Part shown: positions 1 through 6,831 of the stretch, in pieces
Position numbering within the stretch: the first letter of the stretch is position 1
How the letters are laid out: each line of letters opens with the position of its first letter
Source: Bacteroidota bacterium
Lineage (GTDB): Bacteria; Bacteroidota; Bacteroidia; Flavobacteriales_F; PHOS-HE28
Reading direction: 5' to 3'
NCBI GenBank assembly: GCA_023418095.1
Contig: JAEZDL010000104.1
Location: 1 to 13,628 of the forward strand
DNA: 13,628 bases
The notes under the pieces: generated by a model
The model's database searches: none
Told to the model about the DNA's origin: nothing
What the model saw: only the letters and a program-made list of their open reading frames with translations
Made by a program: the position numbers and the translations under genes

Positions 1-463
1 TCTTTCCTTTTGGATCGAAATCGCTTCCACCCTTGCCGCCGCCCATCGGCAATGTGGTAAGGCTGTTCTTGAAGGTCTGCTCGAAACCGAGGAATTTCAG
101 GATGCTCAGGTTCACGCTCGGGTGGAAACGGATGCCGCCCATGTAAGGCACGATCGCGCTGTTGAACTCCACGCGATAGCCTCGGTTCACCTGTATGTTG
201 CCCAGATCATCCACCCATGGAACGCGGAAGATGATCGTGCGCTCGGGCTCCACCATGCGTTCCAGGAGCATCTTGCCCTTGTATTTCGGGTTCTTCTCCA
301 TGAAGGGGATCACAGTTTCCGCCACTTCATGCACCGCCTGCAGGAACTCGGGTTCGTTGGCGTTGCGCGCCATCACGTTCTGCATGAAGGCGTTCACCAG
401 TTTCTCAGTACTGCTGCTTGTTGAATTCTTCGACGTTGCTTTTTTAGCCGTTGCCGTTGCCAT
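1..463 (-). CDS. gdhA: NADP-type glutamate dehydrogenase family protein (GdhA-like), N-terminal part, cut by window edge
   Basis: This is the first 154 residues of a hexameric Glu dehydrogenase-type enzyme. The family interconverts glutamate and 2-oxoglutarate plus ammonia in the cytoplasm. The stretch NPKYKGKMLLERMVEPER (58-75), then FRVPWVDD, the SVNLSILKFLGFEQTFKNS region and PMGGGKGGSDFDPKGK (139-154) are diagnostic of the GdhA family. K132 and K144 match the substrate and catalytic lysines K113 and K125 of the Clostridium symbiosum enzyme. The usual GPYKGG motif instead reads VPYMGG (105-110), so the lysine equivalent to K89, which contacts the substrate side-chain carboxylate, is Met. 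Specificity may therefore differ from glutamate. The ATG at 463 gives a Lys/Thr/Ser/Ala-rich extension (residues 1-20) not present in the E. coli enzyme; Met27 is an alternative start. No Shine-Dalgarno is seen. The rest of the gene lies left of the window. Confidence 0.9.
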   Translation of the reverse strand, partial: MATATAKKATSKNSTSSSTEKLVNAFMQNVMARNANEPEFLQAVHEVAETVIPFMEKNPKYKGKMLLERMVEPERTIIFRVPWVDDLGNIQVNRGYRVEFNSAIVPYMGGIRFHPSVNLSILKFLGFEQTFKNSLTTLPMGGGKGGSDFDPKGK

Positions 464-489
464 CTCGGGGATGTTGGTTGAATTGGGCG

Positions 490-497
490 CGAAGGTA
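490..497 (-). promoter_or_regulatory. Candidate -7 box for gdhA-like gene
   Basis: On the minus strand this reads TACCTTCG, one mismatch from the Bacteroidota -7 consensus TAnnTTTG. It ends 26 bases before the ATG at 463, so a leader of about 20 bases is expected. No clear -33 element was found, so it is a candidate only. Confidence 0.35.
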
Positions 498-580
498 GGG
501 GGGATAAAGTTGGAGGTTCACCTTCGGGATGTTGCGAGCGGACTTTTTCAATTTGTTCGGTTGTGGGTTGGGCGTGCCCC

Positions 581-633
581 GCCTTCGCCAACGCTTCAAC
601 GGGCGTTTGCCTCGCCGAAGCCTTGGCGAAGGC
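581..633. repeat. Inverted repeat, 11-bp arms
   Basis: GCCTTCGCCAA (581-591) and TTGGCGAAGGC (623-633) are perfect reverse complements around a 31-base loop. The loop itself contains GCTTC (593-597) and GAAGC (616-620), which can extend the pairing. No T-run follows on either strand, so it does not look like an intrinsic terminator. The arms resemble the CCTTCGCCAAGG-type palindromes found dispersed in many bacterial genomes. Confidence 0.6.
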
Positions 634-695
634 GGGTCAGGCTATCCGCTGCAAGTCCTCCCTGTGGTCCGGGCTTTCCGCTCCTATCCTTCACG
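634..695 (-). repeat. Dispersed intergenic repeat, copy 1
   Basis: Read on the minus strand this segment has the order GCGTGA, AGCGGAAAGCCCG, GGAGGACTTGCAG, CGGATAGCC, GACCC. The same order of blocks recurs in the opposite orientation at 837-908, sharing the 13-mer GGAGGACTTGCAG exactly (649-661 here). The paired AGCGGAAAGCC and AGCGGATAGCC half-motifs resemble a short intergenic repeat I recall from Bacteroidota genomes; I cannot confirm that without a search. Confidence 0.55.
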
Positions 696-713
696 CGCTG
701 GCGCATGCCCAAT

Positions 714-777
714 GTCATTCCGGATAGCGTAGTCATTCCCCGGCTTACAGCGATGTCATTCCGGGCTTGACCCGGAA
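714..777 (+). repeat. Triple GTCATTCC repeat ending in a hairpin
   Basis: GTCATTCC occurs at 714-721, 732-739 and 755-762. The last unit runs into a perfect hairpin, TTCCGGG (759-765), loop CTTGA, CCCGGAA (771-777). The GTCATTCCGGGCTTGACC form is a dispersed palindromic repeat seen in several unrelated bacterial groups. The first two units look like decayed copies. Confidence 0.55.
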
Positions 778-836
778 ACGCGCAAATACCTGCGATCATC
801 AGTCAGCGACAGGATCTTCTCGTCAACTCCGGATCT

Positions 837-908
837 GCGTGAGTGGCGAAGCCGTAAAGCCCGCACGAAGCGCAGCGACGGAGGACTTGCAGGCGTAGCC
901 ACGACCCG
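837..908 (+). repeat. Dispersed intergenic repeat, copy 2
   Basis: This is the plus-strand counterpart of the repeat at 634-695. The blocks GCGTGA, AAAGCCCG, GGAGGACTTGCAG (880-892), GTAGCC and GACCC come in the same order, with divergence and about ten extra bases between the second and third blocks. Its 3' end lies about 50 bases from the end of dprA. Confidence 0.5.
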
Positions 909-946
909 GCTGAAACCCGCCCAAAAAGCATTCGTTCGGTAATAAG

Positions 947-962
947 GAATTGAGCTCAATTC
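947..962. repeat. 16-bp perfect palindrome over the dprA stop codon
   Basis: GAATTGAGCTCAATTC is self-complementary over all 16 bases, and the dprA stop codon (956-958) lies inside it. On the dprA transcript a TTTTT tract follows some 20 bases later, too far for a classical terminator. It could be a protein-binding site, a weak transcript end, or chance. Confidence 0.4.
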
Positions 963-2077
963 AACATGTACATCTTTCCCGGCAGCGATCGCACCACGCC
1001 GTTGAATTCCAGATTGAGCAGGAGACTGGCGGCCTTTCCTTGTGTGAGCCGGCTTTCAATGCAAAGTTCATCGATCGCGACCTTTCCCTTCGATCGGATG
1101 ATGTCCACCAACGCCTGCTCCTCCGGCAGCAGGTCCACGAATAGCGAAGCTTGCACGACCGTTTTCTTGTTCGCCTGCGGCAGCCATTCCATGAAGGTGA
1201 TCACATCCTTCGGCGAGGTCACGAGCATCGCCTTGTTCTGCTGGATCAGCGCATTGCAACCTTCACTTCGCGGATCGGATGGCCGGCCCGGATAAGCGAA
1301 GATCTCGCGATCGTAACTGTTCGCGATATCCGCAGTGATCAAACTTCCGCCTTTCGGCCCGCTCTCGATCACCACCGTGCAGTCCGATAATCCGGCGATC
1401 ACTCTATTACGCGCCGGAAAATTGCCCGGCGCGAACGGACTTCCGCTCGGCAGCTCGGTCACAAGAGCTCCATGTTCGAGCATTTCCTTCGCCGTTGCCG
1501 CATGTTCGCCGGGATACAATCGATCGAGTCCATGCGCCACGCAACCGATCGTAGGCAGATCCATCTTTACTGCGCTGCGGTGTGCTACGATGTCGATCCC
1601 ATAAGCGAGTCCACTTACGATCGTTGCGTTCACTTCGGCGAGGCCTTCAACCAATTCCTGGCAAAGTTTTCTTCCCAGTTCGCTCGGTGTGCGCGTTCCA
1701 ACGATCGCGACCATGTGGTGATGATCCAGATCGGCCGGACCTTTCGCGTAGAGAAGCACGGGTGCATCCGGGCAATTCTTCAGTCGCCGCGGATATTCGT
1801 GATCGAGGTAGAACATCATGCGGATGCCATGCTTCCGCACATAAGCAAGCTCCTTTTCCGCTTCGGCAAGCACTTTCCGATCGGTGATGCTTGCGATCAG
1901 TTTCGCACCGATCCCCGGAACTTTCTCCAGCGTATTCTTCAATTTCCGATCGGTGAAGATCGGATCCACGCCGCCGCAGTAAGCCACAAGGTTCCGCGCA
2001 TTGACAGGTCCGATGCCTTTCAACATCGAAAGTGCGATCCGGTGTATCAGCGCTTCATCGGTAAGCTCCTGCGACAA
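956..2077 (-). CDS. dprA: DNA-processing protein DprA (Smf)
   Basis: DprA binds incoming single-stranded DNA and loads RecA during natural transformation, in the cytoplasm. The 373-residue product has two helix-hairpin-helix stretches (LKGIGPVNARNLV, 19-31; VPGIGAKLI, 53-61), a Rossmann-like core with IVGTRTPSELGR (125-136), VSGLAYGIDIVAHRSA (154-169), FPARNRVIAGLSD (220-232) and KGGSLITAD (242-250), and a C-terminal winged-helix-like region (about 315-373). This is the full family layout. The start is TTG at 2077: an in-frame TAA lies five codons upstream, and the first internal ATG (Met18) would remove the start of the first HhH region. The gene stands alone and diverges from the TonB receptor gene across 79 bases. 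No other competence gene is in the window, so competence itself cannot be inferred. Confidence 0.95.
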   Translation of the reverse strand: MSQELTDEALIHRIALSMLKGIGPVNARNLVAYCGGVDPIFTDRKLKNTLEKVPGIGAKLIASITDRKVLAEAEKELAYVRKHGIRMMFYLDHEYPRRLKNCPDAPVLLYAKGPADLDHHHMVAIVGTRTPSELGRKLCQELVEGLAEVNATIVSGLAYGIDIVAHRSAVKMDLPTIGCVAHGLDRLYPGEHAATAKEMLEHGALVTELPSGSPFAPGNFPARNRVIAGLSDCTVVIESGPKGGSLITADIANSYDREIFAYPGRPSDPRSEGCNALIQQNKAMLVTSPKDVITFMEWLPQANKKTVVQASLFVDLLPEEQALVDIIRSKGKVAIDELCIESRLTQGKAASLLLNLEFNGVVRSLPGKMYMLN

Positions 2078-2090
2078 TTCCGTTTCCGTT

Positions 2091-2098
2091 TAAATTTA
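2091..2098 (-). promoter_or_regulatory. Candidate -7 box for dprA
   Basis: TAAATTTA is one mismatch from TAnnTTTG and lies 13 bases before the TTG start of dprA. The 8-mer is its own reverse complement, so it could also read toward the receptor gene, although the distance to the ATG at 2157 (58 bases) is less typical for this window. Confidence 0.35.
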
Positions 2099-2156
2099 CC
2101 CGCATCGCCTTACTGCCCGCGATAGAAAAAGGCGTTCCCACAAAATTAGGATCTGG

Positions 2157-4553
2157 ATGAAGAGGCTCCTCGCACTGCTGATCGGATCGATCCTGATCGG
2201 AATTTCATTCGCACAAGAAGGTACTTTGAAGGGAACCGTGATCGACAGTCTCACCCGAGAACCGATCATCGGGACGAACGTCACTTATGCGCCGGGCAAA
2301 GGCGCTGCCACCGATCCGGCCGGTGCGTATTCATTCCAGATCCCGGCAGGTGAACATGAGATCACCTTCACTTTTATAGGATACAGTCCGCGTAAATTGA
2401 AAGTCGCGATCGGCGCCGGTGAAGTGCGTGAATTGAACGTGCAACTCGCGCCAGCAGCCACGCAACTGGACATGGTGGTCGTGACGGCCGGACGATTCGA
2501 GCAACGCGTTGGTGAAGTGACGCAGTCGCTCAGCGTGCTTCAACCGGAATTGGTGCTGAACAAGAACGTTGTTTCCATGGATGATGCATTGGCGCAAGTG
2601 CCGGGTGTGATCGTGGTGGATGGCGAGCCGCAGATCCGCGCTGGCAGCGGGTTCAGTTATGGCGCAGGCAGCCGCGTGCAGGTTTTGGTGGATGATATTC
2701 CGATCCTCGGCGGCGATATCGGCCGGCCGAACTGGACCTTCCTGCCGATCGAAAACCTCGAGCAAGTGGAAGTGATCAAAGGAGCTTCTTCGGTCCTTTA
2801 CGGAAGCGCTGCATTGAGCGGGGTGATCAATGTGCGCACAGCGTATCCGCGATCGGAACCACGCACGCGCGTCACCATGTTCACCGGGATCTATGATGCT
2901 CCCGCGCGCAAGGAAGCAAAATGGTGGGACCAGAACAGCCCGATGATCAGTGGAGTGAACTTCTTCCATTCACGGCAGATCGGGAATTTTGATCTTGTTC
3001 TTGGCGGCAACGCCTTCTCTGATGCCGGTTTCGTTGGACCGGAACCAGTGCCCGCCGATTCGATCGAAAAAGATCCGCTGCGTGTTGGTCCGGCCGGTTA
3101 TGACAACCGCGTTCGTTTCAATGTTGGAACAAGATGGCGCAACAAGAAGGTGGAAGGATTGAACTATGGCGTGAACGCGAACGTGATGAAGAGCCGCAGC
3201 ACGGCGATCCTGATCTGGAATGACATTGACAGCGGACTTTACAGGCCAAAGACCGGAACTGTCACGCGCACGATCGGCGATCAGTATTACATCGATCCGT
3301 TCATCAATTACACTTCGCGCAGCGGTACACGGCAATTCCTGCGCACGCGTTTGCATCACCAGGATTTCCAGAACGACAACGATCAGAGCAACAGCAACAC
3401 GGTGATGCACGCCGAATACCAGGCGCAGCAGGAATTCGAGCTGTTCGGCGAAACGATCATCACATTCGGTGCAGTGTACAGGGGAGTTGAAAGCACGGCA
3501 TTGCTTTACTCCGGTGATGCAGATGGAAATGGTGCGAATTCAGCGTTGAACACTGCAGCTTATCTGCAATTGGACAAACGGCTTTTCGATCGCGTTTCCA
3601 TTTCAGCTGGAGTTCGGTACGAGCGTTTTTCAGTTAACGATGTGGAAGCTTCGGAACCGGTCTTTCGCGCCGGTGTGAACTGGCAGGCCTTGAAGGCGAC
3701 CTTTCTGCGTGTGAGCTACGGCGAAGGTTTCCGTTTCCCCACGATCGGTGAGCGCTTCATCAATACCAGCGTTGGAATGTTGCGCATATTCCCGAATCCC
3801 GATCTGCGCGCGGAGAAGAGCACCAACATCGAGGCGGGAGTGAAGCAGGGCTTCAAGATCGGCGGTTTCCAGGGCTATCTGGATGCGGTCGTCTTCCAGC
3901 AGGATTACGAGGATTTCGTGGAATTCACATTCGGACGCTGGATGAATTCAAATCTTGAAGCGGATGCCTGGGGTTTCGGCTTCATGAGCTGGAACACCGG
4001 AGGAGCTCGTGTCACGGGCTTCGAAGCGGAATTGGCCGGCACGGGAAAGATCGGTCCGATCGGGATCACGGCCCTGATCGGCCATACGTACACATTACCG
4101 ATCACCACAACGCCGGAATACGTCTACGCCGATCCGGGCGTGCCGGGCGCTTTGCCGGCCACGTACCTCAACACCAGCTACGATACGACCGGCCACATTT
4201 TGAAATTCCGGGTGCAGCATCTTTTCCGATCCGATCTTCAATTCGACCTGAAGAAATTCATGGTCGGCGTGAGCGTTCGGTACAACAGCCATGTCACCAA
4301 CATCGATAAGATCTTCGTTCAGTTGGACGAGTCGGAAAATCCGCTCCTGCAATTGCGCACCGGCATCTCCGAGTGGATGCGCACGCATCGCACCGGCGAT
4401 ACCGTGATCGATCTTCGCGCAGGTTACCAATTGAGCGATCCACTGCGGATCGGATTCATTGTGAACAATCTCACCAACCTGGAGTATTCGATCCGGCCAC
4501 TGGCGATCGAAGCGCCGCGGAATTTCCAGGTACAATTGATGGTCAACTTGTGA
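2157..4553 (+). CDS. TonB-dependent outer-membrane receptor with CarboxypepD_reg-like domain
   Basis: This outer-membrane beta-barrel should import a ligand using energy passed on by TonB-ExbB-ExbD. The 798-residue product starts with a signal peptide (1-20, ending FAQ), then a CarboxypepD_reg-like beta domain (about 22-100) typical of Bacteroidota receptors, and a TonB-box-like DMVVVTAG (105-112). The plug (about 115-230) contains the hallmark VEVIKGASSVLYGSAALSG (204-222). A long barrel follows, with RVSYGEGFRFPT in the middle and NNLTNLEYSIRP near the C-terminus. No SusD partner is adjacent, so it is not a typical SusC/SusD glycan system. The substrate cannot be read from the sequence. The next gene, kdsB, starts on the last base of its stop codon, which suggests cotranscription and coupled translation. 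Confidence 0.93.
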   Translation: MKRLLALLIGSILIGISFAQEGTLKGTVIDSLTREPIIGTNVTYAPGKGAATDPAGAYSFQIPAGEHEITFTFIGYSPRKLKVAIGAGEVRELNVQLAPAATQLDMVVVTAGRFEQRVGEVTQSLSVLQPELVLNKNVVSMDDALAQVPGVIVVDGEPQIRAGSGFSYGAGSRVQVLVDDIPILGGDIGRPNWTFLPIENLEQVEVIKGASSVLYGSAALSGVINVRTAYPRSEPRTRVTMFTGIYDAPARKEAKWWDQNSPMISGVNFFHSRQIGNFDLVLGGNAFSDAGFVGPEPVPADSIEKDPLRVGPAGYDNRVRFNVGTRWRNKKVEGLNYGVNANVMKSRSTAILIWNDIDSGLYRPKTGTVTRTIGDQYYIDPFINYTSRSGTRQFLRTRLHHQDFQNDNDQSNSNTVMHAEYQAQQEFELFGETIITFGAVYRGVESTALLYSGDADGNGANSALNTAAYLQLDKRLFDRVSISAGVRYERFSVNDVEASEPVFRAGVNWQALKATFLRVSYGEGFRFPTIGERFINTSVGMLRIFPNPDLRAEKSTNIEAGVKQGFKIGGFQGYLDAVVFQQDYEDFVEFTFGRWMNSNLEADAWGFGFMSWNTGGARVTGFEAELAGTGKIGPIGITALIGHTYTLPITTTPEYVYADPGVPGALPATYLNTSYDTTGHILKFRVQHLFRSDLQFDLKKFMVGVSVRYNSHVTNIDKIFVQLDESENPLLQLRTGISEWMRTHRTGDTVIDLRAGYQLSDPLRIGFIVNNLTNLEYSIRPLAIEAPRNFQVQLMVNL

Positions 4554-5308
4554 TGCGTGTGATCGGGATCATTCCGGCGCGGTATGCGAGCACGCGTCTG
4601 CCGGGCAAACCCTTGGTGGATATCGGTGGAAAGAGCATGGTGCAACGGGTGGTGGAGCAGGCCTCGCGATCGAAGTCGATCGAAAGGATCGTTGTTGCCA
4701 CGGATGATCCGCGGATCGTGGAACATGTGCAGGCGTTCGGCGGTGAAGCGGTGCTCACTTCGCCCGATCATCACAGCGGTACCGATCGATGCAACGAAGC
4801 GCTTGAATTGATCGGTCGTGATCGGTTCGATGCGGTGGTGAACATCCAGGGCGATGAGCCGTTCATCGCACCGGAACAGATCGATCTTGTTTGCGAAGTG
4901 CTCGCATCTTCCGCCCTCGGCATCGCCACACTGGCACAAGTGGTCACCGATGATCGCGATCTGGATGATCCCGGCGAAGTGCTGATCACCACCGATGCGG
5001 AGATGAACGCGCTCTATTTCAGCCGATCGCCGATCCCTTTCCTTCACAAGAAGAGCGATCGGCCACAGCATGAACAATTCCGTTTCTTGAAACACGTGGG
5101 GTTGTATGCCTTCCGATCGGAAGTTCTTCAGCGGATCGTGAAGCTTCAACCTTCTTCACTGGAAAAAGCGGAATCGTTGGAGCAATTGCGCTGGCTTGAG
5201 AACGGTTTCAAAGTGAAGATCGGGATCACCTCGCATGATTCATTTTGTGTGGATACAGCAGCCGATCTGGAGGAAGCGAGAAAGCGGATCCGTTCAATGC
5301 AGGTTTGA
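4553..5308 (+). CDS. kdsB: 3-deoxy-manno-octulosonate cytidylyltransferase (CMP-Kdo synthetase)
   Basis: KdsB activates Kdo with CTP to CMP-Kdo in the cytoplasm, the donor for adding Kdo to lipid A. The 251-residue length is close to the family norm of about 250. The nucleotide-binding start IIPARYASTRLPGKPL (6-21), VVNIQGDEPF (95-104), HVGLYAF (181-187), EKAESLEQLRWLENG (204-218) and VDTAADLE (233-240) are all present. The ATG at 4553 shares its A with the TGA of the receptor gene, so translation is probably coupled. The reading frame continues upstream, but the MRVIGIIPAR start fits the family exactly. The presence of kdsB implies a Gram-negative cell with Kdo-containing LPS. Confidence 0.96.
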   Translation: MRVIGIIPARYASTRLPGKPLVDIGGKSMVQRVVEQASRSKSIERIVVATDDPRIVEHVQAFGGEAVLTSPDHHSGTDRCNEALELIGRDRFDAVVNIQGDEPFIAPEQIDLVCEVLASSALGIATLAQVVTDDRDLDDPGEVLITTDAEMNALYFSRSPIPFLHKKSDRPQHEQFRFLKHVGLYAFRSEVLQRIVKLQPSSLEKAESLEQLRWLENGFKVKIGITSHDSFCVDTAADLEEARKRIRSMQV

Positions 5309-5309
5309 G

Positions 5310-5317
5310 TAACTTGG
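5310..5317 (+). promoter_or_regulatory. Candidate -7 box for the HU-SPOR gene
   Basis: TAACTTGG is one mismatch from TAnnTTTG. It begins one base after the kdsB stop codon and ends 12 bases before the ATG at 5330, so the HU-SPOR gene may have its own start with a leader of only a few bases. Confidence 0.45.
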
Positions 5318-5329
5318 CACCGGTTCCGA

Positions 5330-6388
5330 ATGGGCATCGAACGAGACCTTCACGATCTGCTCTACTGCCACGATTGCGTGATCGTGCCGCACTGGGGTGG
5401 TTTCCTTACGCATTACCGATCGGCGCGTTTGGATGAGGTGAACCAACTGGTACATCCGCCCGGCAAGGACATCAGTTTCAACAAGAACCTCGATCGCAAC
5501 GATGGGTTGCTTGCGGATCATGTGGCGAAGCGTGAAGGCAAGCCGTTCCGCGAGGCGCAGCAACTGATCGATGATGCGGTGAAGGAATGGCGCCGTACGT
5601 TGATCGAAAAAGGAAGGCTTGAGCTTCCGCATATCGGCATCTTCTACCGTGATCAGGAAAGCAACCTCCAGTTCGATCCGGATCGCCGCTCGAATTTCCT
5701 GAAGGAAGCTTTCGGCCTACGTCCTGTTGCTGCGATCCCCGCACCGGCGGAACGGCCCATTTTCAAGGTGATCTCACCTGTGCCCGTGAAGAAGGCCGCT
5801 TCACTTCCGGAAAGGCGCACCACGCTCATGTGGGCCGCAGCAGCCACGACCGCAGTGATCTTCGGCGCCGCCGCGATCTTCGCCTACCGTTATGGCGAGA
5901 GCACGAATGTGCAATGGAGCAGTTTCGATCCGTTCGCGAACAGTGTTCATCGCGTGCATGTGCCGGCGGAGGAAGCGCCCGAGCCGATCCGGGAATTCAT
6001 TGGTTTCGATCTGCCTGCTGAGCCGCTCGGAGTGAAGGTGATCGAGCTGCCGGCGAAGGAACCTGTGCGCATGATCGTTGATCTTGGCATGCCGGCGCCG
6101 ATCGAAGTTCCGGAGACGACGAAAGTTGAAGTGAAGGCCGCGCCCAGGTCCGTCGCATCCGCGAAGGCGCGTTTCCACGTGATCGGTGGATGCTTCGCGC
6201 AGGAGGAGAACGCCGATCGGTTCCTGGCCGAACTGATCGGGAAAGGTTACGAAGCGAAGCGTCTTTCAAAGCACGGTGATCTTCACCCCGTGGCCTTTGG
6301 CAGCTATACGCGCAAGGCCGATGCGGTCGAAGCGATCGCCGCGATGAAGGCCGAAGGCGTTTCAGCCGCATGGTTGCTGGTGCGTTGA
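5330..6388 (+). CDS. CCDC81-type HU domain protein with membrane anchor and SPOR domain
   Basis: The 352-residue product has three parts. Residues 1-130 match the paired bacterial CCDC81-type HU domains found in Bacteroidota: first HU about 1-55 with CVIVPHWGGFLTHYRSA (16-32) and the ISFNKNLDRNDGLLADHVA stretch (48-66); second about 60-130 with GRLELPHIGIFYRD (95-108). A single hydrophobic segment follows (165-187, preceded by RR). After a Pro/Glu-rich linker, the SPOR-like domain (about 280-352) begins RFHVIGGCFAQEENADRF and contains VAFGSYTRKADAVEAI. SPOR domains bind peptidoglycan lacking stem peptides, usually at division sites. The expected topology is HU in the cytoplasm and SPOR in the periplasm. 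The HU part may bind DNA or a protein partner; this is not shown. It has its own candidate promoter after kdsB. Confidence 0.85.
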   Translation: MGIERDLHDLLYCHDCVIVPHWGGFLTHYRSARLDEVNQLVHPPGKDISFNKNLDRNDGLLADHVAKREGKPFREAQQLIDDAVKEWRRTLIEKGRLELPHIGIFYRDQESNLQFDPDRRSNFLKEAFGLRPVAAIPAPAERPIFKVISPVPVKKAASLPERRTTLMWAAAATTAVIFGAAAIFAYRYGESTNVQWSSFDPFANSVHRVHVPAEEAPEPIREFIGFDLPAEPLGVKVIELPAKEPVRMIVDLGMPAPIEVPETTKVEVKAAPRSVASAKARFHVIGGCFAQEENADRFLAELIGKGYEAKRLSKHGDLHPVAFGSYTRKADAVEAIAAMKAEGVSAAWLLVR

Positions 6389-6411
6389 AAGAAGCCCCTG
6401 TGCGCGATCAG

Positions 6412-6419
6412 TAACTTTG
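6412..6419 (+). promoter_or_regulatory. -7 box TAACTTTG for the STAS-like gene
   Basis: This is a perfect match to TAnnTTTG, lying between the HU-SPOR stop and the ATG at 6429 with only 9 bases between box and start codon. It overlaps a TTG at 6417 that would otherwise be a possible start. A very short leader is implied. Confidence 0.6.
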
Positions 6420-6428
6420 TACCCCGCG

Positions 6429-6821
6429 ATGCGAACGGTGGACCTCGATGCCTGTACGATCACTTTCATTGAGCCCGATCTTGTGCACACACATTTTCGT
6501 GATCACCGGACCGTGACAGTGGAGGAGGTGCAGGCGATGTTCGATGCGATCGAGAAGGAAAGCGGTGGAGGCAAGGTGTTGCTGATGGTGAGCGTCGGGC
6601 TCGGTACTTCCATGAGCAATGAAGCGCGGGCATTCGCTTCCTCCCCGGATTCGAACCGGTACATCGCCGCTGATGCGATCGTTGTTCGCGATTTCGGCCA
6701 TCAATTGGCCGCCAATGTTTTCGTTCGTCACCATAAACCCACAAGGCCGATCAAGATGTTCGCCGATGAAGCCGAGGCGTTGGCCTGGTTGCGTCAGAAG
6801 CGGAGCGTGATCGGCAACTAA
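6429..6821 (+). CDS. Small STAS/SpoIIAA-like protein of unknown function
   Basis: The product is a 130-residue soluble protein with no signal peptide or membrane segment. The order of elements (a strand-like start TVDLDACTITFIEPDLVHTHF, then TVEEVQAMFDAIEK, KVLLMVSVGLGTSMSNEARAFAS, YIAADAIVVRDFGHQLAANVF, KPTRPIKMFADEAEALAWLRQ) resembles small Bacteroidota proteins with a SpoIIAA/STAS-like fold. The closing pattern, a hydrophobic stretch followed by KP.RP.K.F.DE.EAL.WL, is what I rely on. The family match is from memory and needs a profile search. No specific role can be given. The ATG at 6429 is preferred over an upstream TTG inside the -7 box. It is followed after 10 bases by the WD40-like gene and may share its transcript. 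Confidence 0.8.
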   Translation: MRTVDLDACTITFIEPDLVHTHFRDHRTVTVEEVQAMFDAIEKESGGGKVLLMVSVGLGTSMSNEARAFASSPDSNRYIAADAIVVRDFGHQLAANVFVRHHKPTRPIKMFADEAEALAWLRQKRSVIGN

Positions 6822-6831
6822 ACTGAAGTAT

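Larger units (their letters stand above)
464..955. other. Gene-free spacer with clustered palindromic repeats
   Basis: These 492 bases between the end of dprA and the start of the gdhA-like gene hold no open frame that resembles a protein. They contain a long inverted repeat (581-633), two diverged copies of one dispersed-repeat type in opposite orientation (634-695 and 837-908), three GTCATTCC units (714-762), and a hairpin (759-777). The composition suggests a landing or accumulation site for small non-coding repeats. A small RNA cannot be excluded. Confidence 0.7.

Noticed and set aside
581..633. Long inverted repeat as a dprA terminator
   Set aside because: It is over 300 bases beyond the dprA stop and lacks a T-run on the minus strand.
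195..770. Plus-strand 191-residue open frame
   Set aside because: It is antisense to the GdhA-like gene and then crosses the repeat cluster; composition is unlike a protein.
1472..2125. Plus-strand 217-residue open frame
   Set aside because: It is antisense to dprA, which has complete family motifs.
4373..4552. Upstream extension of KdsB
   Set aside because: It lies in another frame of the receptor gene, and KdsB starts at MRVIGIIPAR.
6417..6428. TTG start for the STAS-like gene, four codons before the ATG
   Set aside because: The TTG is part of the perfect -7 box TAACTTTG, so it would not be in the transcript.
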